From positions 3,596,001 through 3,660,000 of the forward strand of contig NZ_CP151636.1 in the NCBI RefSeq assembly GCF_038397745.1: a DNA stretch of 64,000 nt. Reading direction: 5' to 3'. Below, one piece after another: positions 54,028 to 63,133 of this stretch; position 1 is the stretch's first letter; each line of letters begins with the position of its first letter. Below the pieces are notes generated by a model. That model searched no databases. It saw nothing but the letters and a program-made list of their open reading frames with translations, and was not told the origin of the DNA. Source of the stretch: Microbacterium sp. LWH11-1.2 (GTDB lineage Bacteria > Actinomycetota > Actinomycetes > Actinomycetales > Microbacteriaceae). Made by a program: the position numbers and the translations under genes.

Positions 54028-56949
54028 TCACTGCGCGGCACCGTCCAGCTCGAGGAGCTTCTGGACCGCTGCCGTCAGGCGCTTGTCGGCGGCCGCGAAG
54101 GCTTCGAGGTCTCCTGCCTTCAGCGCTGCCTCGCGGTCGAGCAGCGCCTGCTGGGCGGCCGCGAGGGCCGCGGCCTCATCGCCCGTGGGCTCTGCGGGTT
54201 CGGTCGGCTCGGTCGGCGTCTCGCCGGTGCTCGGATCGTCCTCACCGGGTTCCGTCGGCTCGACCTCGTCGTCACCGCCGGTCGCACCCGAGTCGCCCCC
54301 GAAGAGCGTGTCGAGCGCCTCGGTGAGCGTGTTCTCGAAGGCCACCCGATCGCCGAAGGCGACGAGGACCTTCTGCAGCCTCGGGAGCTGCGTACCCTCG
54401 GAGGACTGCACGTACACGGGCTGAACGTAGAGCAGACCGCCACCCACCGGAAGCGTGAGCAGGTTGCCGTAGATCACCTCGGACTCGCCCTGTTGCAGCA
54501 GGTTCAGCTGCGGCACGACGGCGGTGTCCGAGTTGTAGGTGTTCTGCACCTGGCCGGGACCGGGCACAGTGGTGTCCGTGTCGATCTCGAGCATCCGGAG
54601 CTGGCCGTAGCCCTCGCCCTTCACTCCGGCCTCCGACCCGGCATCCGAGTCCACCGCGAGGTAGCCCATCAGCACGTCTCGGCTGCCGCCCGCTCCCTGG
54701 GAGACGGGGATGAAGGTGGAGAACATCGAGAAGCGCGGCGAATCCTGCCCCGGCATCTGCATCGTCAGGTAGTACGGCGGCTGCAGCATCGCGTCGCTGC
54801 GGGGGTCGTTCGGCGTCTGCCAGCGGTTGTCCTGCTGTGCGAACGATCCGGCCGTGTCGACGTGGTAGATCCCCAGCACGTCGCGCTGCACCTTGAACAG
54901 GTCGGTCGGGTAGCGCACGTGGCTCATGAGCTCGCCGGACATCTCGCTGATCGGCTTGACCGTCGACGGGTAGACCTTCTGCCAGGTCTCCAGCACCGGG
55001 TCCTCCTCGTCCCACGCGTAGAGCGTGACCGAGCCGTCGTAGGCGTCGACCGTGGCCTTCACGGAGTTTCGGATGTAGTTGATGTCGTCGATCGCGAGCG
55101 TGGGCGACGGGACGTTGGAGTCGGCGATCGCGTCCGACAGGCTGACGCCCGTCGAGTACGGGTACGTCGAGCTCGTGGTGTAGCCGTCGACGATCCAGAC
55201 GATGCGGCCGTCGACGACGCTCGGGTACGGGTCGCTGTCGAGCTCGAGGTACGGGGCGACCTTCTGCACGCGCGTCTTCGGATCGCGGTCGTAGAGGATC
55301 TGCGAGTCCTCGTTCACGAGGTTCGAGAACAGGATCTGCTCGGACTGGAACTTCAGCGCGTACAGCAGCTTCGTGAACGTGTTGCCGACGGCGGGGCCGC
55401 CCTCGCCCTCGAACGTCGTCTTCGTCTCACTGGACCCGTCCTTGCCGCGCGGGTAGTCGATCTCCGCCGGCTCCGAGCCCTCGGGGGCGCCGACGATCGA
55501 GTACTCCGGGGAGTTCTCGCCGAAGTAGACGCGCGGTTCGAAGTTCTCGCGGTCGGTGAGGAACCCGGACGACGGGATGCCGCGCTCGAGGAACACCGGC
55601 TCGCCGTCGCTGGTGCGCTGGTTGCCGGCGGCAGCGACGAGGCCGTAGCCGTGCGTGTAGACCGCGACGCGGTTGTTCCAGTTGTCGCCGTCGCCGAGAC
55701 CCGACATGTCGAGGTCTCGCACGGAGACGACGGTGTCCTGCATCACGCCGTCGATCTCGTACCGGTCGACGTCCATCGTCGTCTGGAACTGGTAGTACCC
55801 GCGGTACTGCTCGAGCTGGCGCACGGTCGGCGGGATGACCTTCGGGTCCATGATGCGGATCGACGCCGTGGTCTCGGCGTCCTCACGCAGCTGGCCCGCG
55901 GCGGCATCCGTCTCGGCCTCGAAGGCCGTGGTCTCGAGGTCGGCGATGCCGTAGGCCTCTTTCGTGCCGTCGATGTTCCGCTGGTAGTACTCGGCCTGGT
56001 AGGCGTTCTGGTTCGGCTTCACCTGGAAGGTGGTGACGATCCACGGGTATCCGACCCCGACGACGAGCGACGTGACGATCAGCAGCGCGGTCGCCGCGAG
56101 CGGGAAGCGCCAGCGGCCGATGACCGCGGTGACGAAGAAGAGCACGGCGACCACGGCGGCGACGACCGAGAGGATCGCCAGACCGGGGATGGTCGCGTTG
56201 ACACCCGTGTAGGCCGCACCGGTGATGCGGTCGTCCGGAGCGGTCAGGGTCTTGTACTGGTCGAGCCAGAAGCTCGCCGCCTGAACCAGAAGGTAGAGAC
56301 CGGCGATCACCGCGAGCTGGATGCGCGCGGGCTTCGAGATGCGCAGCTCGCCCTGGCCGACGCGCACCGAGCCGTAGAGGTACGACACGAGAGCGGTGAC
56401 GAGGAGCGAGAGCAGCAGCACGGCCGAGACGAACGCGAGCAGGATCGAGTAGAACGGCATCGCGAACATGTAGAAGCCGGTGTCGATGCCGAACTGCGGG
56501 TCGACCGTCGAGGTCGCCACGCCGTTGGCCCACAGCCAGACGGTCTTCCACTGTCCGGCGGCGGCGAAGCCGGCGAAGAGGCCGAAGAAGATCGGCATGC
56601 CCCACATCGCCAGGCGACGCAGCGGCTCGATGACCTCCTGGTAGCGGTCCAGCTGCGAGCTGAGCCGCACGTAGACCGGTCGCAGCCGGTAAGCCAGCTG
56701 GATCACGAGGAAGAGCGGCGCTGCCATGCCGAGGAAGCCGACCACGAACATCACGGCCGTGGCGATCCACTGCGTGGTGAGCACGCCGGTGAAGCCCACC
56801 TGGTCGAACCAGAGGTACTCCGTGTAGAGCGAGGCGAACACGAAGAACGCCGCGATCAGGGCGGCGATGATCACCAGGGAGATGCCGAGGATGCGTCGGG
56901 AGGTTCGAGGCGTGGCCGGATTCGGAGCAGTGGCTGAGTTCGAGGTCAC
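54028..56949 (-). CDS. UPF0182 family large membrane protein
   Basis: 973 residues. Seven TM segments in the first 310 residues (TEYLWFDQVGFTGVL after TM1 is a family signature), then an outside domain of about 560 residues (GIADLETTAFEAETDA, PYLELDSDPYPSVVDGRI, FFxxVYPSTV-like WQKVYPSTVKPIS) and an acidic Thr/Glu-rich stretch (about 893-930) with a helical tail. Function of the family is unknown. Start GTG 56949 with TAGGAT 6 nt ahead. Confidence 0.93.
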   Translation of the reverse strand: MTSNSATAPNPATPRTSRRILGISLVIIAALIAAFFVFASLYTEYLWFDQVGFTGVLTTQWIATAVMFVVGFLGMAAPLFLVIQLAYRLRPVYVRLSSQLDRYQEVIEPLRRLAMWGMPIFFGLFAGFAAAGQWKTVWLWANGVATSTVDPQFGIDTGFYMFAMPFYSILLAFVSAVLLLSLLVTALVSYLYGSVRVGQGELRISKPARIQLAVIAGLYLLVQAASFWLDQYKTLTAPDDRITGAAYTGVNATIPGLAILSVVAAVVAVLFFVTAVIGRWRFPLAATALLIVTSLVVGVGYPWIVTTFQVKPNQNAYQAEYYQRNIDGTKEAYGIADLETTAFEAETDAAAGQLREDAETTASIRIMDPKVIPPTVRQLEQYRGYYQFQTTMDVDRYEIDGVMQDTVVSVRDLDMSGLGDGDNWNNRVAVYTHGYGLVAAAGNQRTSDGEPVFLERGIPSSGFLTDRENFEPRVYFGENSPEYSIVGAPEGSEPAEIDYPRGKDGSSETKTTFEGEGGPAVGNTFTKLLYALKFQSEQILFSNLVNEDSQILYDRDPKTRVQKVAPYLELDSDPYPSVVDGRIVWIVDGYTTSSTYPYSTGVSLSDAIADSNVPSPTLAIDDINYIRNSVKATVDAYDGSVTLYAWDEEDPVLETWQKVYPSTVKPISEMSGELMSHVRYPTDLFKVQRDVLGIYHVDTAGSFAQQDNRWQTPNDPRSDAMLQPPYYLTMQMPGQDSPRFSMFSTFIPVSQGAGGSRDVLMGYLAVDSDAGSEAGVKGEGYGQLRMLEIDTDTTVPGPGQVQNTYNSDTAVVPQLNLLQQGESEVIYGNLLTLPVGGGLLYVQPVYVQSSEGTQLPRLQKVLVAFGDRVAFENTLTEALDTLFGGDSGATGGDDEVEPTEPGEDDPSTGETPTEPTEPAEPTGDEAAALAAAQQALLDREAALKAGDLEAFAAADKRLTAAVQKLLELDGAAQ

Positions 56950-56955
56950 CGTTCC

Positions 56956-56961
56956 ATCCTA
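56956..56961 (-). promoter_or_regulatory. -10 box of leaderless promoter for the UPF0182 gene
   Basis: TAGGAT, 6-nt gap to GTG 56949. Confidence 0.55.
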
Positions 56962-57024
56962 GGCGCGCCTCACTGTGCGGCGGCTGTCATCCCGGTCACG
57001 GCGAGGTCACGGCCGCTCCCCTGC

Positions 57025-58116
57025 TCACGAGCCGGCGAGCTCGCACGTGGGGAGGGAGGAGACGTCGCCGTCCGCCGCGATCACCTCGAGCGCGTCGAGC
57101 GACTCCTCGAGCGTCGCGGTGCGGATCACCTGCAGTCCGTCGGGCACATGCCCCACCACCTCGTCGCAGTTCGAGGCCGGCGCGAGGAAGTAGTCCGCTC
57201 CGGCGTCGCGCGCGCCGTAGAGCTTCTGACGGATGCCGCCGATCGGCCCGACCGTGCCCTCGGCGTCGATCGTGCCGGTGCCGGCGATGTTGTGGCCGCC
57301 GTTCAGCTCGCCCTCGGTGAGCGTGTCGATGATGCCGAGTGCGAACATCATCCCCGCGCTGGGGCCGCCGACGTTGTCGAGCTGGAGCGTGACGTCGACC
57401 TCGAAGTCGTAGTCCGTGCGCAGCGTGATGCCGATGAGCCAGGTGGTCACGTCGTTCTCGGTGTGCTCCTCGGGAGTCACCTCGACGGTCTTCTCCTCGC
57501 CCGCGCGCAGGACGGTGAGGGCGACCGGGTCGCCGCCCGCCTTCTGGATCGCCTCGCGCAGCTGCGTGGCGGAGGTGACCGGCGTCCCGTCGATCGCGGT
57601 GATCACGTCTTCGCCCTCGAGCAGCCCGTCGGCCGGGGCGTCCGCCACGGCCTCCTGCACGACGACCTTCGCTCCCGTGTCGTAGCCGAGCTCGTTCAGG
57701 GCTGCGGCCGTCGCCTCGTGCTGGGAATCGACCATCAGCATCGCGTTGCGCTCATCGCGCTGCTCCGTGGTGACGCCCTCAGGGAAGACCGAGTCGAGCG
57801 GCACGACCGCGCGGGACGAGTCCATCCAGGCGAGGGCGAGTTCGAACCAGCTCGGAGTGCGCTCGCGGTTGCCGACGACCTGCACGGTCGTGAGGTCGAG
57901 CGTGCCACCCGTCTCGAACGTCTCGGCACCCTCGACGCTGATCAGCGGCACCTGCTCGCCGTCGGTCCCCGTCGCGGTGCCGAGCGTGTCGTAGACGGGA
58001 CCGGGACGCTGGATCACGTACGGCGTCGGCAGGAAGGTCAGGACCACGAGGGCGATGAGCGCGACGATCAGCGCCCAGACACCGAGTCCGGGCTTTCCAG
58101 ACCGCGTTCGATCCAC
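57025..58116 (-). CDS. YlbL-family membrane protease with PDZ and Lon-type catalytic domain
   Basis: 363 residues. One N-terminal TM segment (about 12-30), a PDZ domain (about 150-220) and a Lon protease domain with the Ser-Lys dyad Ser253 (GGPSAGMMF) and Lys298 (GGIRQKLYGA). In Bacillus a homologue degrades a cell-division inhibitor; role here unknown. GTG 58116 has GGAGG 6 nt ahead. Encoded upstream of UPF0182 with 75 nt between them. Confidence 0.93.
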   Translation of the reverse strand: MDRTRSGKPGLGVWALIVALIALVVLTFLPTPYVIQRPGPVYDTLGTATGTDGEQVPLISVEGAETFETGGTLDLTTVQVVGNRERTPSWFELALAWMDSSRAVVPLDSVFPEGVTTEQRDERNAMLMVDSQHEATAAALNELGYDTGAKVVVQEAVADAPADGLLEGEDVITAIDGTPVTSATQLREAIQKAGGDPVALTVLRAGEEKTVEVTPEEHTENDVTTWLIGITLRTDYDFEVDVTLQLDNVGGPSAGMMFALGIIDTLTEGELNGGHNIAGTGTIDAEGTVGPIGGIRQKLYGARDAGADYFLAPASNCDEVVGHVPDGLQVIRTATLEESLDALEVIAADGDVSSLPTCELAGS

Positions 58117-58234
58117 AGCATTCCTCCGTCGTTCGCGAGCGGCGTACAGCGATCTGCTCGCTTCGGGGACGCGTGCAGAAACCTGTGACTAGCGTAGATG
58201 CCACGGCTATAGGCGTGCTGAGAGGGCGAACGAC

Positions 58235-59653
58235 ATGGCAGACAACGACCCGACTCCCGAGGACTTCCAGGAGTTCCTCCGAAAGATGCTCTCGAACCAG
58301 GGCGGCGGGGACATCGACCCCGAGGCCCTGCGGGATGCCATGCAGGGCATGGAGGGCTTCCAGTTCGACCCCGCGATGATGCAGACGATCATGTCGCAGC
58401 TGCAGGGTGCGTTCGGCGGAGACCCGTGGGAGAACGCGCAGCGCCAGGCACTGCACATCGCGAATCGCGACGGCCAGGGGGTGACCGACGGCTCGCGCAG
58501 CTCGCTGGTCGACTCGTTCACGCTCGCGAACCTGTGGCTCGGCGAGGCGACGACGATCTCCGAACTGAGCGAGGCTCCCACCGCGATGACCCGCGGCGAG
58601 TGGGTCGAGAAGACCCTGCCCGTCTGGAAGGAGATCGCCGGGCCGGTGTCGACGAGCATCGCCGATGCGCTGACCTCCGCCCTCGACACCCAGGTGCCCG
58701 AGGAGATGCGCGGCGTCGTCCAGGGCGCGGGCAAGCTCATGCGCGGCCTCGGCGGCTCTGTGTTCGCCGCGCAGTTCGGCCAGGTCCTGGGCAATCTCTC
58801 GCTCGAGGTGGTGTCCGGCGGCGACGTCGGCATCCCGGTGCTCCCTGCCGGGACGGCCGCCGTCATCCCGCAGAACCTCACGGCGTTCGGCGAGGGACTG
58901 GAGATCCCCGAGGACCAGATCGCCCTGTACCTGGCGACGCGCGAGCTCGCCTATGCGCGGCTTTATCGCCACGCCAAGTGGCTGCACCTGCACGTGATGG
59001 CGCAGATCACCGACTTCGCACGCGGCGTGAGCGTCGACGTGGATGCGCTCGAAGACGTCGCCAGCCGCCTCGACCCCTCTGACCCGGAGGAGCTGCGGGC
59101 GGCGATCGAGGGCGGGGCGCTGCTCCCCGCGCAGACCGAGGCTCAGCGCGAGGCCCTGACGCGTCTCGAGAACCTCATCGCGACGATCGACGGCTGGGTG
59201 GACGTGGTCACCGCTCAGGCCACCGCACGGCTCCCCGACGGGGCGCGCATCGCCGAGGCGGCCCGTCGTCGTCGCGCGGTCGGCGGCCCTGCCGAAGACG
59301 CCCTGGGCGCCCTCGTCGGGCTCAAGCTGCGTCCGCGGCGGATGCGCGAGGCCTCGGCCATGTGGCAGGCCGTGACGGATGCCGTCGGCATCGGCGCCCG
59401 CGATGCCCTGTGGGACTATCCCGACCTCATGCCGACCGCCGACGACATCGACGACCCGAGTGCACTGGTCGCCCGGCTGCAGGCCGCCGAGCGCGGTGAG
59501 CAGCCGGTCGCGGACGAGTTCGACGAGGCTCTCGCCCGTCTGCTCGACGGCGACGACTTCTCCGCCGGGGATCCGACGGAGAAGACGGACGATGCCGACG
59601 GGTCCGACGACCCGGACGGGGACGGCGCACCCGAGGGCGAACGACCGGTCTGA
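58235..59653 (+). CDS. DUF2342 (zincin-like) family protein
   Basis: 472 residues. FGGDPWENA and LARE-type helix RELAYARLYRHAKWLH match the actinobacterial DUF2342 family, annotated as a zinc-dependent metalloprotease by remote similarity. No HExxH is present at the expected helix, so hydrolase activity is doubtful from sequence. The tail from about 440 is Asp/Gly-rich and acidic. ATG 58235 has GAGAGGG 8 nt ahead. Divergent from the YlbL-like gene, a usual neighbour. Confidence 0.85.
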   Translation: MADNDPTPEDFQEFLRKMLSNQGGGDIDPEALRDAMQGMEGFQFDPAMMQTIMSQLQGAFGGDPWENAQRQALHIANRDGQGVTDGSRSSLVDSFTLANLWLGEATTISELSEAPTAMTRGEWVEKTLPVWKEIAGPVSTSIADALTSALDTQVPEEMRGVVQGAGKLMRGLGGSVFAAQFGQVLGNLSLEVVSGGDVGIPVLPAGTAAVIPQNLTAFGEGLEIPEDQIALYLATRELAYARLYRHAKWLHLHVMAQITDFARGVSVDVDALEDVASRLDPSDPEELRAAIEGGALLPAQTEAQREALTRLENLIATIDGWVDVVTAQATARLPDGARIAEAARRRRAVGGPAEDALGALVGLKLRPRRMREASAMWQAVTDAVGIGARDALWDYPDLMPTADDIDDPSALVARLQAAERGEQPVADEFDEALARLLDGDDFSAGDPTEKTDDADGSDDPDGDGAPEGERPV

Positions 59654-59760
59654 GGTCTCCGGGTGGAGCGGGCGATGCGCACCGCTCCTCCCCTGGCTCG
59701 GGAAGCACGGAAGTTCTCCACGGACCGGCCTTCTCCGCACCACGGCATCCTGGGCTTCAC

Positions 59761-59766
59761 CAGAAT
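59761..59766 (+). promoter_or_regulatory. -10 box of leaderless promoter for the cyclodehydratase-like gene
   Basis: CAGAAT, 6-nt gap to ATG 59773. Confidence 0.4.
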
Positions 59767-59772
59767 CGGGGG

Positions 59773-60633
59773 ATGCCGCTGACCCCGCCGACCCTCACCC
59801 GTCTGGATCCGAGCGCGCCGCTGCTCTGGCGGGATGAGCGGACGCTCCAGCTCGGCGTCGACGAGGGGCCGCGCATCGCGGTCGACGCACCGTGGGTGGA
59901 GCTGCTGCTGAGTCGCCTGCGCTCCGGCTTCCGCCGAGCCGCCTTCGACGTGATCGCGCACGGCGTGGGAGCCCCGCGACAGGACGCCCGGATGCTGCTG
60001 GCCAGGATCGAGCACCTGCTGATCGACGATCCGCCGACGGTTCGCCCCGCCTGGGTCGAGATCATCGGCGTCACCGACGGACGCGCCGCCCACCGCGCCA
60101 GAGAGGTGCTCGAGGACGAGGGGATCGCGCTGGTCGACCGCTCGGTCCGCGGTGCGGTCGGCGTGATCCTCGTGCAGGGCGCCGCCGCCGCCGTACAGTT
60201 CGCGCGCTACCTGCGCAAGGACATCCCCCATCTCCCCGTCGCCTTCGAGCCGGGCCGGGTCTCGGCCGGTCCCCTGGTACTCCCCGGGGAGTCGCCCTGT
60301 CTGGCCTGCCGAGACGCCGACGATGCGCGCCTCGACCCGGCGTGGCCGCTGCTGCATGCACAGATGATCGGCCGCGGTCCCGCTGTGCTGCGGGCAGCGC
60401 AGGTGGCGGAGGGCGCACTCGCGGCGGCGCGACTCCTCGCGGCGGGAGACGGCGGCGAGATCGTGCGGGTCAGCGCGGACGGTTCGCGCGAGCATCGCGC
60501 GGTGACGTTTCACGAAGGATGCCGGTGCCGCGCGCCGTCGTCCCCATCTCCGCCAGGAACCGCGACGGTGCCCGCTCTCCTCGCCCTGCCGACCGCGACC
60601 ACGAGATGTCCAGCGTCCGTGCGGCGCGCGTGA
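59773..60633 (+). CDS. TOMM cyclodehydratase N-domain-like (ThiF-related) protein
   Basis: 286 residues. The middle and C-terminal part (GESPCLACRDADD, then FHEGCRC) has the paired Cys motifs of the zinc-binding ThiF-like/cyclodehydratase C domain used in azole-modified peptide synthesis. No precursor peptide, YcaO partner or oxidase is encoded nearby, so a stand-alone actinobacterial relative with another role is more likely. After CRC there are about 35 low-complexity residues that overlap the opposing helicase gene by 164 nt, possibly an unconstrained extension. Confidence 0.7.
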   Translation: MPLTPPTLTRLDPSAPLLWRDERTLQLGVDEGPRIAVDAPWVELLLSRLRSGFRRAAFDVIAHGVGAPRQDARMLLARIEHLLIDDPPTVRPAWVEIIGVTDGRAAHRAREVLEDEGIALVDRSVRGAVGVILVQGAAAAVQFARYLRKDIPHLPVAFEPGRVSAGPLVLPGESPCLACRDADDARLDPAWPLLHAQMIGRGPAVLRAAQVAEGALAAARLLAAGDGGEIVRVSADGSREHRAVTFHEGCRCRAPSSPSPPGTATVPALLALPTATTRCPASVRRA

Positions 60634-62191
60634 CCCCCACATAGGCCAGTCGCCGCTCCTCATCGATGGCCTCGAAGCTCGATGCGTAGGAGATCGGCAG
60701 CGATCCCTCGGCCCACCCCGCGAGGTGCACGTGCGGCCACTCGAGGCCCTTCGCGGCGTGCAGGGTCGACAGCGTCACGGTGCGCATGGTGGGCTCGTGC
60801 TGATCCTTCGCCCGCGCCATCATGGCGTCGCTGAACGTGCGCAGGTTCGCCTCGGAGCCCGCTTCCTCCGCGAGTCGCAGGATCGCCCGTCGCGCCTCCC
60901 AGCCGTCGCGCTGGGCGCCGCCGGCAGCGGGCGGCTCGTCGGTCAGTCCGAGCTCGCGCAGCACCCGCTGCACGTTCGGCAGGAAGCCCTGCTCGGTCGG
61001 AGCCACGGCCGCGGCGCGCAGCGCGAGGATCGCCTGTCGCACCTCGGGCATCGCGAAGAAGCGCGTGCCGCCGAGGACGGAGGTCGGGATGCCCTCCGCC
61101 GCGAGCGCCTGCTGCAGCACCGCCGACTGCGCGTGAGCGCGGTACAGCACCGCGATCTCGGCCGGGGAGGCTCCCGCGGCGATCCGGGCGGAGATCGCCG
61201 CGGCGATGCCCGCGGCCTCCTCGGACTCGGAGTCGTAGGCGGTGACGGTGGGGGCGTCCGCGGTGAACTGCTCTCGGGCGGGGACGAGTTCGAGAGCACC
61301 GGGACGACCGTGCATCAGCGCGTTGGCCGCGGTGAGGATCGGAGCCTGCGACCGGTAGTTCGTCTCGAGCCGCACGACGGTCGCATCCGGGTGACGGCGT
61401 TCGAACTCGAGCAGGAAGCGCTGCTCGGCGCCCGCGAACGAGTAGATGGTCTGGCTGGCGTCGCCGACGACGCAGATGTCCTGGCGATCCCCCAGCCAGA
61501 GCTCCAGCAGCCGGTTCTGCAGCGGCGAGACGTCCTGGAACTCGTCGACAGTGAAGTGGCGGTACTGCTCGTGGACGGATGCCGCGACGCGCGGCTCCGC
61601 CTCCAGCATGCCGGCGCAGGCGAGCAGGACGTCCTCGAAGTCGAGCTGCCGCCGCTCGTCCTTCAGCGCCTCGTAATTGCGCATCAGCTCGACCAGCTGC
61701 CCGGAGTCGACACCCGTCACCGTGCGGCCGAGCGCGGCATGCTGGTCGATCGAGAGCATCGACACCTTGCGCCACTCGATCTCGGATGCGATGTCCCGGA
61801 GGGTGGCGGTGCTCGGTCGCAGCCGGATCGCGTCGGCCGCCTGCCCCAGCATCCGCACCTTGTTGGTGATGATCGCCGGGGCGGGCGAGCCGGCCAGCGT
61901 CGGCCAGAAGAAGTTCAGCTGCGCGAGGGCGGTGGCGTGGAACGTGCGCGCCGCGACGCCCTCGACGCCCAGAGCGCGCAGCCGGCCTCGGAGCTCCCCC
62001 GCCGCCTTCGCGGTGAAGGTCACCGCCATGACCCGCGACGGCGAATACGCCCCGGTGTCGACGCCGTGCGCGATGCGATGCGTGATCACGCGGGTCTTGC
62101 CGGTTCCCGCGCCGGCGAGCACGGCGACCGGACCCCGCAGGACGGATGCCGCAGCCCGCTGCCGCTCGTCGAGGGCATCGAGTGCGCTCAC
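60470..62191 (-). CDS. UvrD/PcrA-like superfamily 1 DNA helicase
   Basis: 573 residues. Motif I GAGTGKT (27-33), Walker B DEFQD (216-220), motif III GDASQTIYSFAGA, ETNYRSQ, TLSTLHAAKGLEW and YVGVTRA are all present, so it should be active in DNA repair unwinding. Shorter than UvrD2 proteins and without an HRDC domain. GTG 62191 overlaps the nudC stop (GTGA). Its last 164 nt are antisense to the convergent gene. Confidence 0.93.
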   Translation of the reverse strand: MSALDALDERQRAAASVLRGPVAVLAGAGTGKTRVITHRIAHGVDTGAYSPSRVMAVTFTAKAAGELRGRLRALGVEGVAARTFHATALAQLNFFWPTLAGSPAPAIITNKVRMLGQAADAIRLRPSTATLRDIASEIEWRKVSMLSIDQHAALGRTVTGVDSGQLVELMRNYEALKDERRQLDFEDVLLACAGMLEAEPRVAASVHEQYRHFTVDEFQDVSPLQNRLLELWLGDRQDICVVGDASQTIYSFAGAEQRFLLEFERRHPDATVVRLETNYRSQAPILTAANALMHGRPGALELVPAREQFTADAPTVTAYDSESEEAAGIAAAISARIAAGASPAEIAVLYRAHAQSAVLQQALAAEGIPTSVLGGTRFFAMPEVRQAILALRAAAVAPTEQGFLPNVQRVLRELGLTDEPPAAGGAQRDGWEARRAILRLAEEAGSEANLRTFSDAMMARAKDQHEPTMRTVTLSTLHAAKGLEWPHVHLAGWAEGSLPISYASSFEAIDEERRLAYVGVTRAARTLDISWSRSAGRGERAPSRFLAEMGTTARGTGILRETSPRDARANRPR

Positions 62192-63069
62192 GCGTGGTCC
62201 TCGTACCAGTCGATGATCAGCGCGCGCGCGATGGATGCCGGACCCGGCAGCCCCACAGGCCCGTCGCCGGCGAGGGCGGAGGCGATCTCGCTCCGGGTGA
62301 ACCACCGGACGTCGACGATCTCCTCGCCGTCGGCGAGAGCCGCGGACTCGTCGTCGACGACCGCGCGGAAGCCGATCATCAGCGAGCGCGGGAAGGGCCA
62401 GGCCTGCGACGAGATGTAGCGCAGCGAGGAGAGGCGCACGCCGGACTCCTCCTCGATCTCCCGATGCACGGTCGCCTCGAGCGACTCCCCGGCCTCGGTG
62501 AAGCCCGCGAAGCAGGAGTACATGCGCCCGCCCCAGTTCGCATTCGCTCCGAGCAGCAGGCGCTCGCCGTCGCGGCTCTCGACGGCGACGATCACCGCGG
62601 GGTCGTTGCGTGGGAAGTGGTCCCGCCCGCAGACGAGGCAGCGCCGCGACCAGCCGGCCTGCCGCACCTCGGTGCCGCCGCCGCAGGTCGGGCAGAAGGG
62701 TGCGTCGCGCAGCCATCCGGCGAGCGCGATCGCCTCGACGAGCAGTTCGGACTCGACGCGGTCGATGCGTCCGCCGAGGTCGCGCAGCCCGAGCCAGATC
62801 TCGTCCGGAGCCGCGTCGAGGGCATCGTTCTCGGGCGGTGCGACGGCGAGCAGCAGCACGGTCCCGTCCTGATCGCGACCCAGCAGCGCCCATGTCGCGT
62901 CGCCGACGGCGTCCGCCGGCACGCGCAGCAGGGTCGAGTCGACGACCCGCACGCGCCCCTCGCGCACCACGATGACCCGGGTTCCGGGGTCGTCTCGCAG
63001 ACGCTCGAGCACGTCCGGCTCCTCGCGAAGCTCGGCGGCGCGGTCGAGGGACGGGGGCTGAAAGGTCAT
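62188..63069 (-). CDS. nudC: NAD+ diphosphatase (Nudix hydrolase)
   Basis: 293 residues. Zinc site Cys126, Cys129, Cys144 and Cys147, Nudix box at about 189-211 (GFTEAGES...REIEEESG) and the NudC-specific SQAWPFPRSLM (usual form SQPWPFPxS). Hydrolyses NAD(H) to NMN(H) and AMP and can remove NAD caps from RNA in other bacteria. ATG 63069 has GAGAGGGAG just ahead. Co-transcribed with the helicase by a four-base overlap. Confidence 0.95.
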   Translation of the reverse strand: MTFQPPSLDRAAELREEPDVLERLRDDPGTRVIVVREGRVRVVDSTLLRVPADAVGDATWALLGRDQDGTVLLLAVAPPENDALDAAPDEIWLGLRDLGGRIDRVESELLVEAIALAGWLRDAPFCPTCGGGTEVRQAGWSRRCLVCGRDHFPRNDPAVIVAVESRDGERLLLGANANWGGRMYSCFAGFTEAGESLEATVHREIEEESGVRLSSLRYISSQAWPFPRSLMIGFRAVVDDESAALADGEEIVDVRWFTRSEIASALAGDGPVGLPGPASIARALIIDWYEDHA

Positions 63070-63121
63070 CGACTCCCTCTCTCACGGGCGTGGCGGAGGC
63101 GGGACCGCCCCGGCGTCGACC

Positions 63122-63127
63122 TACCCT
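63122..63127 (+). promoter_or_regulatory. -10 box of leaderless promoter for the phosphotransferase-like gene
   Basis: TACCCT, 6-nt gap to ATG 63134. Confidence 0.4.
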
Positions 63128-63133
63128 GGGGGC

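Noticed and set aside
53842..56937. A 1031-codon open frame on the plus strand opposite the UPF0182 gene
   Set aside because: Antisense to a well-supported protein; composition (Arg, His, Asp, Val rich) is that of high-GC shadow frames, with no start signal or domain.
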